Shown one piece after another: positions 36,779 to 48,102 of a DNA stretch of 64,000 bases. Within the stretch, counting starts at the first letter, position 1; each line of letters starts with the position of its first letter. Below the pieces are notes generated by a model that did not search any database, had not been told where the DNA came from, and saw only the letters and a list, made by a program, of their open reading frames with translations. This DNA is from Volvariella volvacea V23. Taxonomy: Eukaryota; Basidiomycota; Agaricomycetes; Agaricales; Pluteaceae. The stretch covers positions 221,770 to 285,769 of the forward strand of contig KB722763.1 in NCBI GenBank assembly GCA_000349905.1, written 5' to 3'. The translations under genes were made by a program, and so were the position numbers.

Positions 36779-38726
36779 TCACAGGGGGTCACATTGCCTT
36801 TTATATTCTATGGAGGCAACTTGACTAGGATGCTTCATTATATCCTCGAGCAATTCCACTCCTTCCTTCTTCCAAAGCACTGGGCGCATCTTCACCTCTA
36901 TGTACTTCCAGTCCTCTAAATGTTCTTTCTTGGAAGAAACGGCCTGAGCAGTCAAAGTTATTAATACCTCTTTAAAGAGAGGCAGGGTACTTACTTCCAG
37001 CGCTATCCTCCAAAACCCGGGTTACAGCTGTATCTTGGTTCCGCAATACAACAGCATCCGTGCCGCCATTTTCTGCGCCTGCAGATTCCGTCGGTTTACC
37101 ATACCGTCTTGCGTGACGGTATGTTCCAGTGACCAGAGAAAACACTGGTTGGTCTGGGTCTTCTTCCTCGTCGCCAACAGGTTGTTCACCCTCCTGAGAT
37201 GCCAAACTCTCCTGCATTACCTGCTCAAAATTTAATATGTATCTCCCTGTCCAACTTTGCTCCGCTCTCAAGGCAATCTCCAATTCGTACGGCGTAACAA
37301 TTGGACGAAGGAAATCCTACAACGCCACGACCAAGTCAACGTGTGCAAAACCCAGCAGACTTGGATATCCCTCACCTTGGCGTCTATCAGGCTGTTTTCT
37401 GGACAAGCTACAAGAACGAAACACTCGATTTCCATGAAGTTGGCCAACTTTGCGGGATTTAATTTGCCAACGCTGATAGTATAGCTCTTCTTCTGATTTC
37501 GCTTCAAGAGCGCTCGAAGATGTGATAACAAGGGAAGGTATGATGCTAGCGCGCTCAATTCAGCATTCACGTAAAGGTTCAATAATGGACAACACATACC
37601 GACACCAAGAGTCCCAACGAGGATACCAAACACATCTGCATCTCGTGCTTTTTGGAGTATGGAGTATCGACGCATTAGGAGCTTGTTTGTCTTTCCAGAT
37701 TCTATTCTCGGATTGATACCCTCTTGCACCATTTGCTGGGGGTCATATGAAAAGACCTATCGAATGTTATGACATCAAATGTGGAGATTTGGGGAATGCA
37801 ATACTTCAGACGTAGCGTGTGTCACCAGAATATTTGTGAGCGATAGGCTCTCGCCTCCAACGTAAAAGATTGCATGTATCTCGGGTGAAGGTTGTTTATC
37901 GTCATCCGCCTTAGATTGAGGGGACATCGTCAATTTGATAGGTGTATAGCGAATAGTTATACTTGATCGTTCAAGGGATGTGCGTAGTTGGCTGAGGATC
38001 GAGTCTGTTCTCTTCGCATTGATAAATTGCAGTCCTGCGGTGCATCACTTACCAATCTGATGAGTATATCCCACATCATGCCTCAACTTTATTATTCTCG
38101 GCTCTTCCGTCTCAGATGGTGGGTGTGCAGAGGAATACATCTTGATGAGTGAGCTGACGCAAAGGTCGACATTTATCGGTTTGTGTCCGAATACGTAGAT
38201 GACTGGAAGACGGGATGTCCTGATTCCAAAGCTATCGGTACATTCTCTTCAGAAATAGCTGGTAACTCACTGACTCAAACACGCATGCCCGTAATGTATG
38301 ATAGCGTCAGCATCCACGTGTTGTGCTGCGACTTCATCTACGCAACAGCTGTCCAGGAGCATGAGCCTTCAAAGTCACAACTCACGAAGCAGACACGCAC
38401 CTGCCGTACGATGTATCCGCCAACACATACAAATCTCTCCCTTGACCCAGCAGCGCCTTCAGCTTGGTGTATATTGGAACAGAGTCATGCAACAGTTCAT
38501 CCGGGAATTGCAGAGCAACCTGACCATCGCTTCAGCCTCACATCCTAAACCGAACCAGAACGCGACACACCCGTTTGTATCCTCCCTGCCTTATATCCTC
38601 CACCGTCCTCTCAATCTCGTAGAAATCATCAAACTCCGCAGAAGACAAGGACGCTGTGCTCTTCTCCTGCACAACGTCGATGGTGCGCGTGATCGCAGCT
38701 TCCCCAGAGGACGAAAAAGCCGCCAT
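36779..38726 (-). CDS. DPH2: DPH2, diphthamide biosynthesis subunit
   Basis: Partner of Dph1 in the radical-SAM-type enzyme that starts diphthamide formation on elongation factor 2. The ATG at 38726 gives [38 protein letters not shown] follows. After splicing, the family's first-domain run appears: [49 protein letters not shown] and [13 protein letters not shown]. Later exons give [55 protein letters not shown] and [16 protein letters not shown], then [16 protein letters not shown] and [11 protein letters not shown]. The tail ends [13 protein letters not shown] with the stop at 36779-36781. Cys residues in CCVDE and in the GC-type strand before ENSLID correspond to the cluster/active-site region. 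Looks complete, about 520 residues, and divergent from YPP1. Confidence 0.93.
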
Positions 38727-38938
38727 GGAAGGAAAAGATTAGATTAGATTCGCTGACTAAGCACTCTCCGTCACTCTACGCCTCACTCACATATTGTCAC
38801 ACGCATTAATCGGTCACGGACTCTTCACATTTCCCCAGACGTGTCTGGTCTGGTCTTCCTCCAAAAACTCCAAACGCCGTTTCTTCAGGGCGTCGTTGTC
38901 CTCGTCTCCTACTCCCCGCATAATTTCTGTGGTCTCCC
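38727..38938. promoter_or_regulatory. Shared divergent promoter region, DPH2/YPP1
   Basis: Only 212 bases lie between the DPH2 and YPP1 start codons, so both core promoters and both 5' leaders must fit here. An overlapping repeat AGATTAGATT lies 15-25 bases upstream of the DPH2 ATG, and pyrimidine-rich plus-strand sequence precedes the YPP1 ATG. No TATA box is obvious. Confidence 0.6.
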
Positions 38939-41900
38939 ATGTCCCACAATTACAAGGCAACGCACTACTGGACTCAACTCCGCCTAGCTCTGACTGCAGG
39001 CTCCTGGTCTGCTAAACATCCCGGCAAGGCACCCAATGGGGCCGTGTTGACGTGGTCCGACTTGCTGAGAAAGTTCAATAAGCACTGCAAAGGCTTTGGA
39101 GATGTCGCGGAGATTGCCAATTATACGCAGGGGCTGGGTGTTTGGTTGAGTGGACCTGGAGGACGCGATGATGGCGATGATGAGGGATTGAGGGGCAGCG
39201 GAGGCGAGGCGAAGTGGTATATTGTGGATGTGGAGGACGAGTGTCTGCTGAGGGAAGAGAGCAGAGAGGATGCTGCACGGAGTTTTGAAGAGCTGAAGCG
39301 TCTGAACTCGACCAACTCTGACGTTAGCCTGCGTTTTTCTTTGTTCGACGAGTGTAGAGCTAACGTGGTGCTCTTGGTGCTCATTGTTTAGTCATTGAAC
39401 TTTTTGCTCGCGTACTACGCGTACGCGCTCGGTTCGCCACACGATTGCCTCGCTTACCTCGCGCAAGTTCCGGATATAGCTCAGCTACAAAACCACATCT
39501 CGTCCGCTACCTCGACGCGTTCGAATACGCTAAGTGTGATGGTGCCGACGAGCCTTACGCCGTCGCTGTCATCGCTCACGGCGGTTGGCAGCACAGTCTC
39601 TGAAGCAAATGTGGCGGAGAGCCTTAAAGATGGACGTGCATGGGCTATGACCGAAGCATTCAGAAGTATATGCCTGCAAGGTGATTCCTTGTCTATTTAA
39701 GAAGCATTTCCCTTGATATTGACTCCGTACCGAAGGCATATCCAACGAAAAGCTCTGCCCTGAAGATTCCCTCCCCGCTCTACGCTGCTATGCATCTGCC
39801 CTCCCCCTCTTCCGCCTATTCGCCCACGAACTCTCGGTGATCACAAACCCACCCAGTGCGCAAACAGGAAGCATCGCATCAGCTTTATCACTAATAGGAT
39901 CGTCAGCATCTCTTTCCTCGCATACCCAATCTCAGGCATCAACTGCAACGCTTCTCCAATCAACATCTCTTTATCTCTTAGCAGCTAATCTTAAACAACG
40001 GTCGAAGATTGATTACAACGCCACGTTTGAAAAGTTCCGGGAGACTTGGAGATGGGTGGAGAGAATCCTCCGAAGGGCTATTTTGATATTAGCACGCACA
40101 TGGGACGTGGCGTCCGGAAAGCTGTCTCTGGTGGACAACCAAATCCTAGCTACATCCCCTACGACCATAGAGGGAACCAGTGCCCGGACCTCACAATTCT
40201 CCCAACAATCCTCGGCCTCTGGATCCGCACCGTCATCATCACGAGCATCCTCCGTCGTAATAGCTGTGGAGCCCTATAACTTTTGGACATGGCTGGAGTA
40301 TTACACGATGTTTAGCGCGTTCTGGCCGCCTCAGTTTAGATCTGCACATCGGTCGACGATCTGTGTGATTTATATGCGGGCCTTGATTTTGAAATACGGT
40401 GGGGGAGCTACAAGCACGGGGTTAAGCCCGGATGGTTCAAGGTCTCCAACACCCACACCAGGTCAACTGCAACCACAGACACAGCCAGCAAATGAACTAA
40501 CACCACGGCCACAACCACAACCACAATGGCACCTCCAACTCCACTCGGACGAACAACCGCACTCTATCGCTCCGAAGATGGTCATACAGGAATACAAAAG
40601 CATCCTGGAGGCTACGACGAGGTTTCCTAAAGCGGGAGAAAGAAACTGGAGAGTGGAGGAGTTTGTGGATCTGTGTGTTGCTTTGTGGGAGGCGCTAGAT
40701 GCTGGTGCTAGTATAAGCACGGGAGGTGGTAAGGGACAGACGCAGGACGGGGGAGAGCAGAAGAGTAGCCCTAGTGAGGGGCTGAGCACGGCTCTAGTCA
40801 TTGATGTAAGCTCAGGTTTACCTTGCCCTTCATTTTGTTTTCTGCCTTCTAATCGGCTGCTGTCTTTACCTTATTAGGTCCTTTGGTGGGCTACAAGACT
40901 CACATTTAAATCACACCGGGTACTGCGGCATCTAATACGGCTATTATATGCCTCTGGCGATGTACAACTCGCCAAGCGGACGTTGAAGCTGTATGTCCAA
41001 ATTGTTAGTAAAGCCTGGGAGACTAGGGAATGCGAGGAGGCTCCTCCAGGGACGAGTAATGGCGATGCAAGCGGAGACGAAAAGGGTATAGAAACAGGCG
41101 GAGGCGGGGAGGATGAAGAAGGACTGGAAAGTAGCGAGAAGTGGATCGAGACATTAGTCTTTGGTGTCAAGATGCTGTGCAAATCAGCTGCTTTAGCGGG
41201 CTCGTCATGTTCCTCGATCATCGCGCCGATTCTCTCTTCGTCTGGTGCTGGAGCCGCTGGTGGCGCAGGGGGGTTGGACCCCGCTTCTGCTGGTGGTGCT
41301 AGTAGCGGACGAAATGCAAGTAACAATACCGCGGGATTAGCGCTAAGGTTGGTTGGCTCGCAGAATGCGGGTGGGGGAGGACTTGAGGCTCGTGCTGACG
41401 TGAGGGAAGCTGGCAAGTTGGTCGAGAAAGCTAGGAAGAGTCTCGAGGATGTGAAGAAATCGAGAGTGAAGGGCGAGGAGGATGAGGGATATAGGGGTTT
41501 GAAAGCGAGCGTGGAGCAAGCGGATGGGGTTTATCACACCGTTTTGGCGTTGATTGGTTCGTATGGTTTTTGACATTTGTTTGCTGGCTGATGTTCATGT
41601 TGTGTATGTAGAACACGAACCGTCGACGCGCCCAGATCATCTAGAAGCAGCGCATAACCTCTTCCGCGCCTCGATATCAACGTATCCAACGCCTTCCGCA
41701 TATTTCTATCTCGCCTTGTCCTACGCCCGTCCGGGACCTCTGTTAGATCTGGAGATCGCCATAGAATGTGCGGGCAAAGCAGTTGAAACAGATCCAAAGG
41801 AAGTGAGGTACTGGCATTTATTGGGATTATTATTGGCAAAGATGGAGCGATGGAAAGATGCGGAGGAGATACTGGAGAGGGGTGCTGCACTAGGCGAGGA

Positions 41901-43859
41901 GGATGTGGACCAAGGAGAACAAGAACAAGGAAGACAAGAAGGAAGCGGGGACACTCAGAACGGGACAGATGAAGAAGATGTGGCGTCCGTAGACGATATG
42001 TCGTTTACCGAAGAAAACACAATTCGACCGCCTAATACGCGTCGAACTCTACCTGTGTCTCTCAACGACTTTGGAGGACGCAAGAGGAATGCTTTCGTTA
42101 TCCCTTTCGGAGCCAAGACCCTCCCGCCCGCTTCTTTATCAGTCAAACCGGCCTTAGATCTACCCTCTTCCAGAAAGGAGGTGTTCGAATACGCACTGCA
42201 ATTGAGGATGTCGCAGATTGCGTTGACGGAGGTGATTCAAGGGGCGGAGGGAGCAGGGGATAAGGCGTTGGATATCTTTGCTTGGATTGCGGCCAAGAGG
42301 GGTGCTGCTGCTGGCGCTGGGAGTAGTGCAGGTGGTGGATCGTCGCTTTCTGATGGTAAGGTGCTTTCTTGCTTTGGAGATGCATTTTCAACCGACCTGG
42401 TCTCTCCAGGTGCATCAAGACCATCAATGTCCGTGGAAGCAGCTAGCACGCGGACTAAAGGGACAGGAAGCATCTTTGCTGCTAACGGAAGCGCTAATAA
42501 ATCGTCAACGAATCTTTCGGTTCGGGAGCCACAGCCTATCCCTGTGCAGGATATTCAGATTACTACTGCGACGGTTGGAACGGCAAGGGTGGCAGGCAGC
42601 TCTGCTTCTGTCCATATGTCCTCTATTACAACTGCAATGCCTGCGAACGAAGCAAGAGAAGCAGATGGGAGCACGCTTATTCCTCCACCGATCATGATTT
42701 CTCCTGCTACGCCCGATGTCACCTCTTTCCCGCCCAATCCCAGTGCCGAGGACGGATCTGAGCGCGATAGGGATAGGAGTAAAAGACATGGTCCCGGTCG
42801 ACGATCTCAATCGGTGGATCGAGAGAAAGACTCGTCAAAGGGTAAAAAGGTACAGCAAATGTTGAAGAACCGGGTGAGAGAGGAGAGGGTGAGGATTACA
42901 GCTATTTCAAGGAAGATTGGGCATGGTGTGGCGAAAAGTGGGGCTTTGAAGAAGGCCATATCTACTCCAGGTAGGACCTCTGATGGCTTTTGGTGGCTGT
43001 TGCTCACCACGCTTTAATAGACTTCCACGCAGTACTGCGCCCAACATCCTACCAAGCCTCGTCTATACACTCCAGAAGACGACTGGGATCCATAATCCAT
43101 CATGACCGCACACCAAATCAGTCTCCACCGCCCCCACCGCCGCCTCCACCGACTATGCCTCCCCTTGAGAAGACGCTAAGAGTGAACAGCCGCATGGCCA
43201 GGGAGAATCGCATTTTGAGCGATCTGTGGCTCATGACCGCTGCTACGTTTAGAAGACAGGGCAAAATTGAGCAAGCGAGGGGCGCGATCCAGGAAGCGGA
43301 GGTCAGGGACGAGAGCAATCCCAGTGTCTGGGTCCAGGTAATCCTACTTCTATTATGAATTGGTCACATATGCTGAATGAAATTACTCCAGCTCGGGCTG
43401 TATTACATCGCTCTGGGACATCAAAAGCACGCTATTGACGCGTTCCAAAAGGCCTTGTTCATAAACCCTGATGATGTCGGCGCAAATGTTCATCTAGCGC
43501 GGGTGTACCTCACCCCTCCCAAAACCTCTCCTGATACACCCCTCTCACCACCTTCAAGCCCCACCCAGCCAACGTCTCTCCCGTCACCGTCACCGCCCTG
43601 TCCGCCACTAATCAACCCTTCAACCACGACCTCACAAGTCACAGCTAAACAAGATGACATCGACTTGGCTGCTGGGTTGTTGTCGTACTTGACGAGAGGG
43701 ACAGGGTGGGATATTCCGGAGGCGTGGTATTATCTGTCAAAGGCCTATGGGCTGCAAGGGAGGAGGGAGAAGGAAAGGGAGGCTATTACGTGCGCTTTGA
43801 GGTTGAGTGAACACAGGGGGATCCGGGATTTGGGCGTGGCTTTGGGCTGGTGTTTGTGA
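38939..43859 (+). CDS. YPP1: YPP1 / TTC7-like TPR scaffold of the PI4-kinase complex
   Basis: Ypp1/TTC7 bridges the PI4-kinase Stt4 and the palmitoylated anchor Efr3, placing PI4P synthesis at the plasma membrane. The ATG at 38939 gives the family start HNYKATHYWTQLRLALTAGS, then GAVLTWSDLLRKFNKHC. A spliced exon begins LNFLLAYYAYALGSPHDCLA, and TPR-type helices include RVLRHLIRLLYASGDVQLAK, LYVQIVSKAWE, AYFYLALSYARPGPLLDLEI and YWHLLGLLLAKMERWKDAEE. The C-terminal TPR block is DLWLMTAATFRRQGKIEQAR, then LGLYYIALGHQKHAIDAFQK and AWYYLSKAYGLQGRREKERE, ending LGVALGWCL. Between these lie long Ser/Thr/Gln/Gly-rich disordered inserts (for example 40430-40560, 41230-41400 and 42300-42880) and a nine-proline run near 43123-43149. 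At about 1,300 residues it is longer than yeast Ypp1 because of the inserts. Intact as far as I can trace. Confidence 0.88.
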
Positions 43860-44138
43860 TTTTTGTTCCTGGCCGTGGTTGCTCTGCTACTTTTTTCGTG
43901 CTACTTTATGGACAGGTTGACGTTGGAATTTGCTTAATGAAGAATGATTAGACGCTGTTACTTGACTTTATGAGCTTTAATACACCTAGACGCTATTCTT
44001 TCGTTGTATCGTTTTCGTACTTCCAGGAACTTTCTCACGCCATCTAAATTCTAATGTGCAGCGCTCACTTCTAAAAAAGTGTTATTGGGTCCTTGGCCTC
44101 GATAGAGCCTCATCACAACCACAACCTCCCGAGGGAGA

Positions 44139-45288
44139 ATGGGTCAATTACAACACCTCCCACAAGAACTTCGTCAACTCATAGTCGAGCACCTACAAGA
44201 CGATAGGAAGGCGCTCCTTGCATTGGCCCTTACCTGTCATACCCTTCATACCAATGCCGCCCGCGCTCTTTACTACAAATGCACAACATATATCTTCGAT
44301 ACTCAGCGCAAATTTCTGCGCACTATCGTCCATTCACAGGCACTAGCGGACCTAGTTCATATCTGGGGCTTCGAGGCCTACAACAAGCCTGGCCAAGAAC
44401 TCTATGATCTCCTCATCTCTGGACTTGCAGCCATGCGTAATCTCAAGCAGCTGTGGTTTGGATTTGATTTCGTGGGGTGTCCGTCGCTTTTAAGGGATGC
44501 ATCCTTCCAGCTGAACGTTTTGCGTTGGTGTGGTAGCTCGGAATCGGAAACCGAATTTCTATGCGATTGGATAAAGTCTCAGCCCACCCTCACTCATCTC
44601 CATGTCGATCTCGTGCCTGGGACAGACGCACCACTGAAGCTGGATGGTGACGACAATTTATTACCAAACCTCATCCATGTTCGTGGAGGCAATAAAGTGT
44701 TGGTTTCTCTTCTGCGCCGTTGTGCTACCATTAGAGAGGCAGTATGGGAAGTGCAAAGCACAAACAGCAGAAGATCAATCAGCTCGAGGGCCCTGCCATA
44801 CTTCGAGCACCTACGCAAGCTTGTGTACTGCTGGCCTCTGTCTGGATACAGGGTGCATTTACAAGATCCTGCAGCCTACATGGTCAACTTAGAAGTCTTG
44901 GAGGTTGTGGGCTTCTATCACTCTGTAAGTCGTGATTCCTTCTTTTATGACTTGGGATCGTCAGATTAAGGCCCTATTTGATCAGCAATCAATCCTGGAG
45001 GATTCTGTCTCTAAGATGACAAAGCTCCGGTGGGTCATCGTACACTTGGGCCGTGAGCTTAGTCAGGAGGAAATGGCGCGGGCGCTCTTTCAATCTAACT
45101 CTCATTTGCGGTATGCGAGCATCGAAGTCTGCGATGAAGGATGGGGGTTTCACGCTCACTTTCAACACTTTCGACGGGATTCTGGGTCTTCATTTGTGAA
45201 GTTGACGCCTCCGTCTGAAATACTTCCATGGTACTGGGGATTAAATGATGATGGGTACTTACAGGAGGGGTGGGATGGATCTTGCTGA
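44139..45288 (+). CDS. F-box protein (copy 2)
   Basis: Paralogue of the minus-strand gene at 5751-6896, predicted SCF substrate receptor. The F-box is LPQELRQLIVEHL followed by LALALTCHTLHTNAARALYY. Downstream the two copies share blocks such as LKQLWFGFDF, GCPSLL, KLRWVIVHL-type, ARALFQSN and the tail WYWGLNDDGYLQE. One intron at 44925-44964 (40 bases, GTAAGT...CAG) joins CAC TCT to ATT AAG in frame; without it the frame stops at 44967-44969. A duplication-linked neighbour set (AA9 and NmrA-like) lies downstream, as for copy 1. Target unknown. Confidence 0.86.
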
Positions 45289-48102
45289 TGAGTACTTGTC
45301 CTAAGTTATTCGATCTGTCTTAGTTCTCGCAGAAGAAATACCTTTTCTCTGGTCCAAGTATATGTGCTGTCGCTAAATGGGCCTCACGGCAAAGACGCTA
45401 ACGTATTCCAACTCTGATATCCCCTTATAGTGATGTACGTTACAGCGTCTTCGACTAGGTTGACGGTGAAGAAAAACCATCTATCTCCACCTTGATAGTA
45501 TGCAGCACCCTACTTACTGTAGTTTTCTTTGCCACCCCTCCTCATCACTCTTTCACTATGTAATCTACTTACACATAAGGTTTCTCACCGAAATACAGGT
45601 CGTGGCTCCTACTAATACATTGGATCTGTTCAGACGGAAGAGCCTATTTGTTGGGCTTGACGTAGCCATTTTCTCTGTCAAGCTCAACTCGTCATCGCTC
45701 CACATGAAATTTCCCGCGTAGCTAGAGCGGGTTGCTGTAGTTTGTGAGTTTATATCGTGATGTAGTGAGCGAAAAATCTCGTGAGAAGTCCAACTACAAA
45801 TCCCATCCCAAGTCCTTGACAAATGACCTCAATTCGACCCCCATGAACTCCAGCAATACCGCACAAAGTGGATAGCTTCAAGTCACACTCAAATCTGAGG
45901 AGCGAACGCAAACCACCCCCAGGACAAAAAGTTGGGCGTAGTGAGCATAATATAGCGCCCGTAGATCCGGAACTGATTAAAAGGTGGGGGAACTTGAAGT
46001 CAAGTAAATCAGAGTCGATAGCATCTATGATACCGGTACTTATGCAACACGTCAGTCTAGCACTTCACGAATTCCTTACATCCAGGGTGCTGATTCGATC
46101 CACATAATCTATATAAAATGTAGTGCAGCAGCGCAACTCGACATTTGGACAGATTGAGGTTAGATGGGACACCATGTAGCTCAAGACAACGGTCCAGAGA
46201 AGATAGAGGCATCCGTTGTAGCGGGCTAGCAAAGTAAGAGGAGACAGTTCAGGCATGTACAAGGCTTGTGGCACTTGAAATGCCACAAGCCTGTTCTCAT
46301 TCTATACTCACGTACATCTACGTCCACACACACCCTCAATAATATGACCGAACGCTCTTCAACCCCATACACATACATGCACTATCGCACATAAGTACCA
46401 CTGCACTCTTTCTCTGTGCCTCTCTCTCTTGTTTTTCTTAACACCGAACTAAGCAAAGCAACGAACAACAACGAAACGAATCACAGTCCCTTGTCAACTC
46501 GCATTCATTTTCAATCACATACCCCACTTGTCATAACATACATAGTACATCCCCCCGGTCTTTTGGACTCTCGTTCTTGCATATAAAGCTTCGCTCTTTT
46601 TCGCTCTTTTTCTATGTCTCCGCTTTGGATTTTGTTTTCTGATCGAGTTGGCTTTTTTCTTTCTTTTTCCCTCTGATATATACTACGATTACTACTTTTA
46701 CTACTAGTAAGTAAGTGTACGCGTACGGTACGGTATAGCTATAGTCGTCGGTAATCCACCCCTCGTCCGAGTCCAAGTCCGAGTTGCTACTTTACTTTTT
46801 TCGCTTTCCCCGCTTCCTCTCTCTTCTCTCCTGTTCTTGCTTTTGTTTTTGGTTTACTTTTCTTGGTATTGGTATCGGAGCGGCCGGCTGGTTGTAGGTA
46901 TACGCACGTACATAGTAAGGTAGGTAGATGGGTAGGATAGGACTAAAGTAGAATTGGTGTGCGCTTGTGGCGGTGATGATAATATGGATAGCGTGGATAG
47001 TAGTGTTGGATGACATATAGTTGTGACTCGGAGTGCGTGTGTACGACTTACAGCCTGGATTGATATCGGTGCTGGGACGGCTTTTGGTTACGATCGATTT
47101 GAACACTGGCGGAGAGGGTTAGTTGTTCAGTGTTTTTTTGTTGTAATATTTGAGTGTTTGAGCGCCATTTTTCTCTCCCCGCGGCTCGCAGACGCTTGTA
47201 AAGAATCCCACACACGTAGGCAATGTATAAGCCGTGGCTATTCTAACTCGGGGTTCATAGGGGTCAGTCTTTCAAAGACCTAAGCTAGGGTCGTCCTAAG
47301 TTAGCCTGCACATATGAGCCAGGGTCAAATCCCACATCGCCCAAAATGCCGTGTACTCTTGTGCGTTTCGTCATGATTTCCATGAGGTGATTTTTTTAAC
47401 CTGTCAAGTCGCCATTCACAGGCGACATCGAGACCCTTGGCTGCCAACTAGCTCCACAATATTGCTGCAACAGGTGCACCCTCAGGAATCAGTGCCCAGC
47501 GTACAGCAGTTTGATGAAGGACAAATACGCCGCCCCCTGATCAACGTTCAGAAAATACAGCAAGATGATTCACGGAGTTGGGTAACCGATAGACGTCATT
47601 GAAAACCTTGATCTATAGCACACGGATGAGGGCCATTCCATAATGAAGAATTGGAAGCCCTCCCAACCCGTCCCTGGGCCCAGAGCTCTGATCAGAGCCC
47701 TTTTGTGGTCATGTTGCATTAAATGAGCATCATCGCCTTCCTTTGAGGAACAGCTCCAGTGCAAGCTATTGCTTGAAGTCTATTTCGTTCTTCCTGGGAT
47801 ATGTCCCAATCTGTTGGACTTTCTTGGGAAAGGGCTGATGGAACTCAAACACTTGACCAAATGGATGAAATTTGATTACACGCGTACACACATTGACGAA
47901 ACTGAAAACCGCTTGACAATCGCATGTTCGTATGTTGAATGCAATGTAACGTATACAAAGAAGCCAATTAAGTCGAAAACGATAGAGTACCGTCCTGTAT
48001 CTTGATTCTGACGTTACGATCTTGCCACTCAAACGAAACCAACTCTAATGCAGCTGCATCACTAAGATTAACTGTACACAGTCCGTCAGTCATTAAAAAA
48101 CG
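45289..48102. other. Gene-poor stretch, 2.8 kb, rich in simple sequence
   Basis: Holds a perfect hairpin at 46262-46292, a tandem TCGCTCTTTT at 46591-46610, pyrimidine-rich sequence through 46860, and short repeats such as GTACGCGTACGGTACGG near 46718. Open frames at 45868, 46792-47106 (minus, low complexity) and 47769 have no recognised domain. Confidence 0.5.
46262..46292. repeat. Perfect 12-bp inverted repeat (hairpin)
   Basis: AGGCTTGTGGCA at 46262-46273 pairs perfectly with TGCCACAAGCCT at 46281-46292 across a 7-base loop, CTTGAAA. No T-run follows on either side that would suggest a terminator, and no gene is adjacent. Confidence 0.85.

Noticed and set aside
46792..47106. Minus-strand open frame of 104 codons ending in a Lys/Arg/Glu-rich tail
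   Set aside because: Composition follows the pyrimidine-rich simple sequence on the plus strand, the start is not supported and there is no domain.
47310..47345. tRNA-like T-arm (GGGTCAAATCCC)
   Set aside because: The loop lacks the TTC start and no acceptor, D-arm or anticodon arm can be folded around it.
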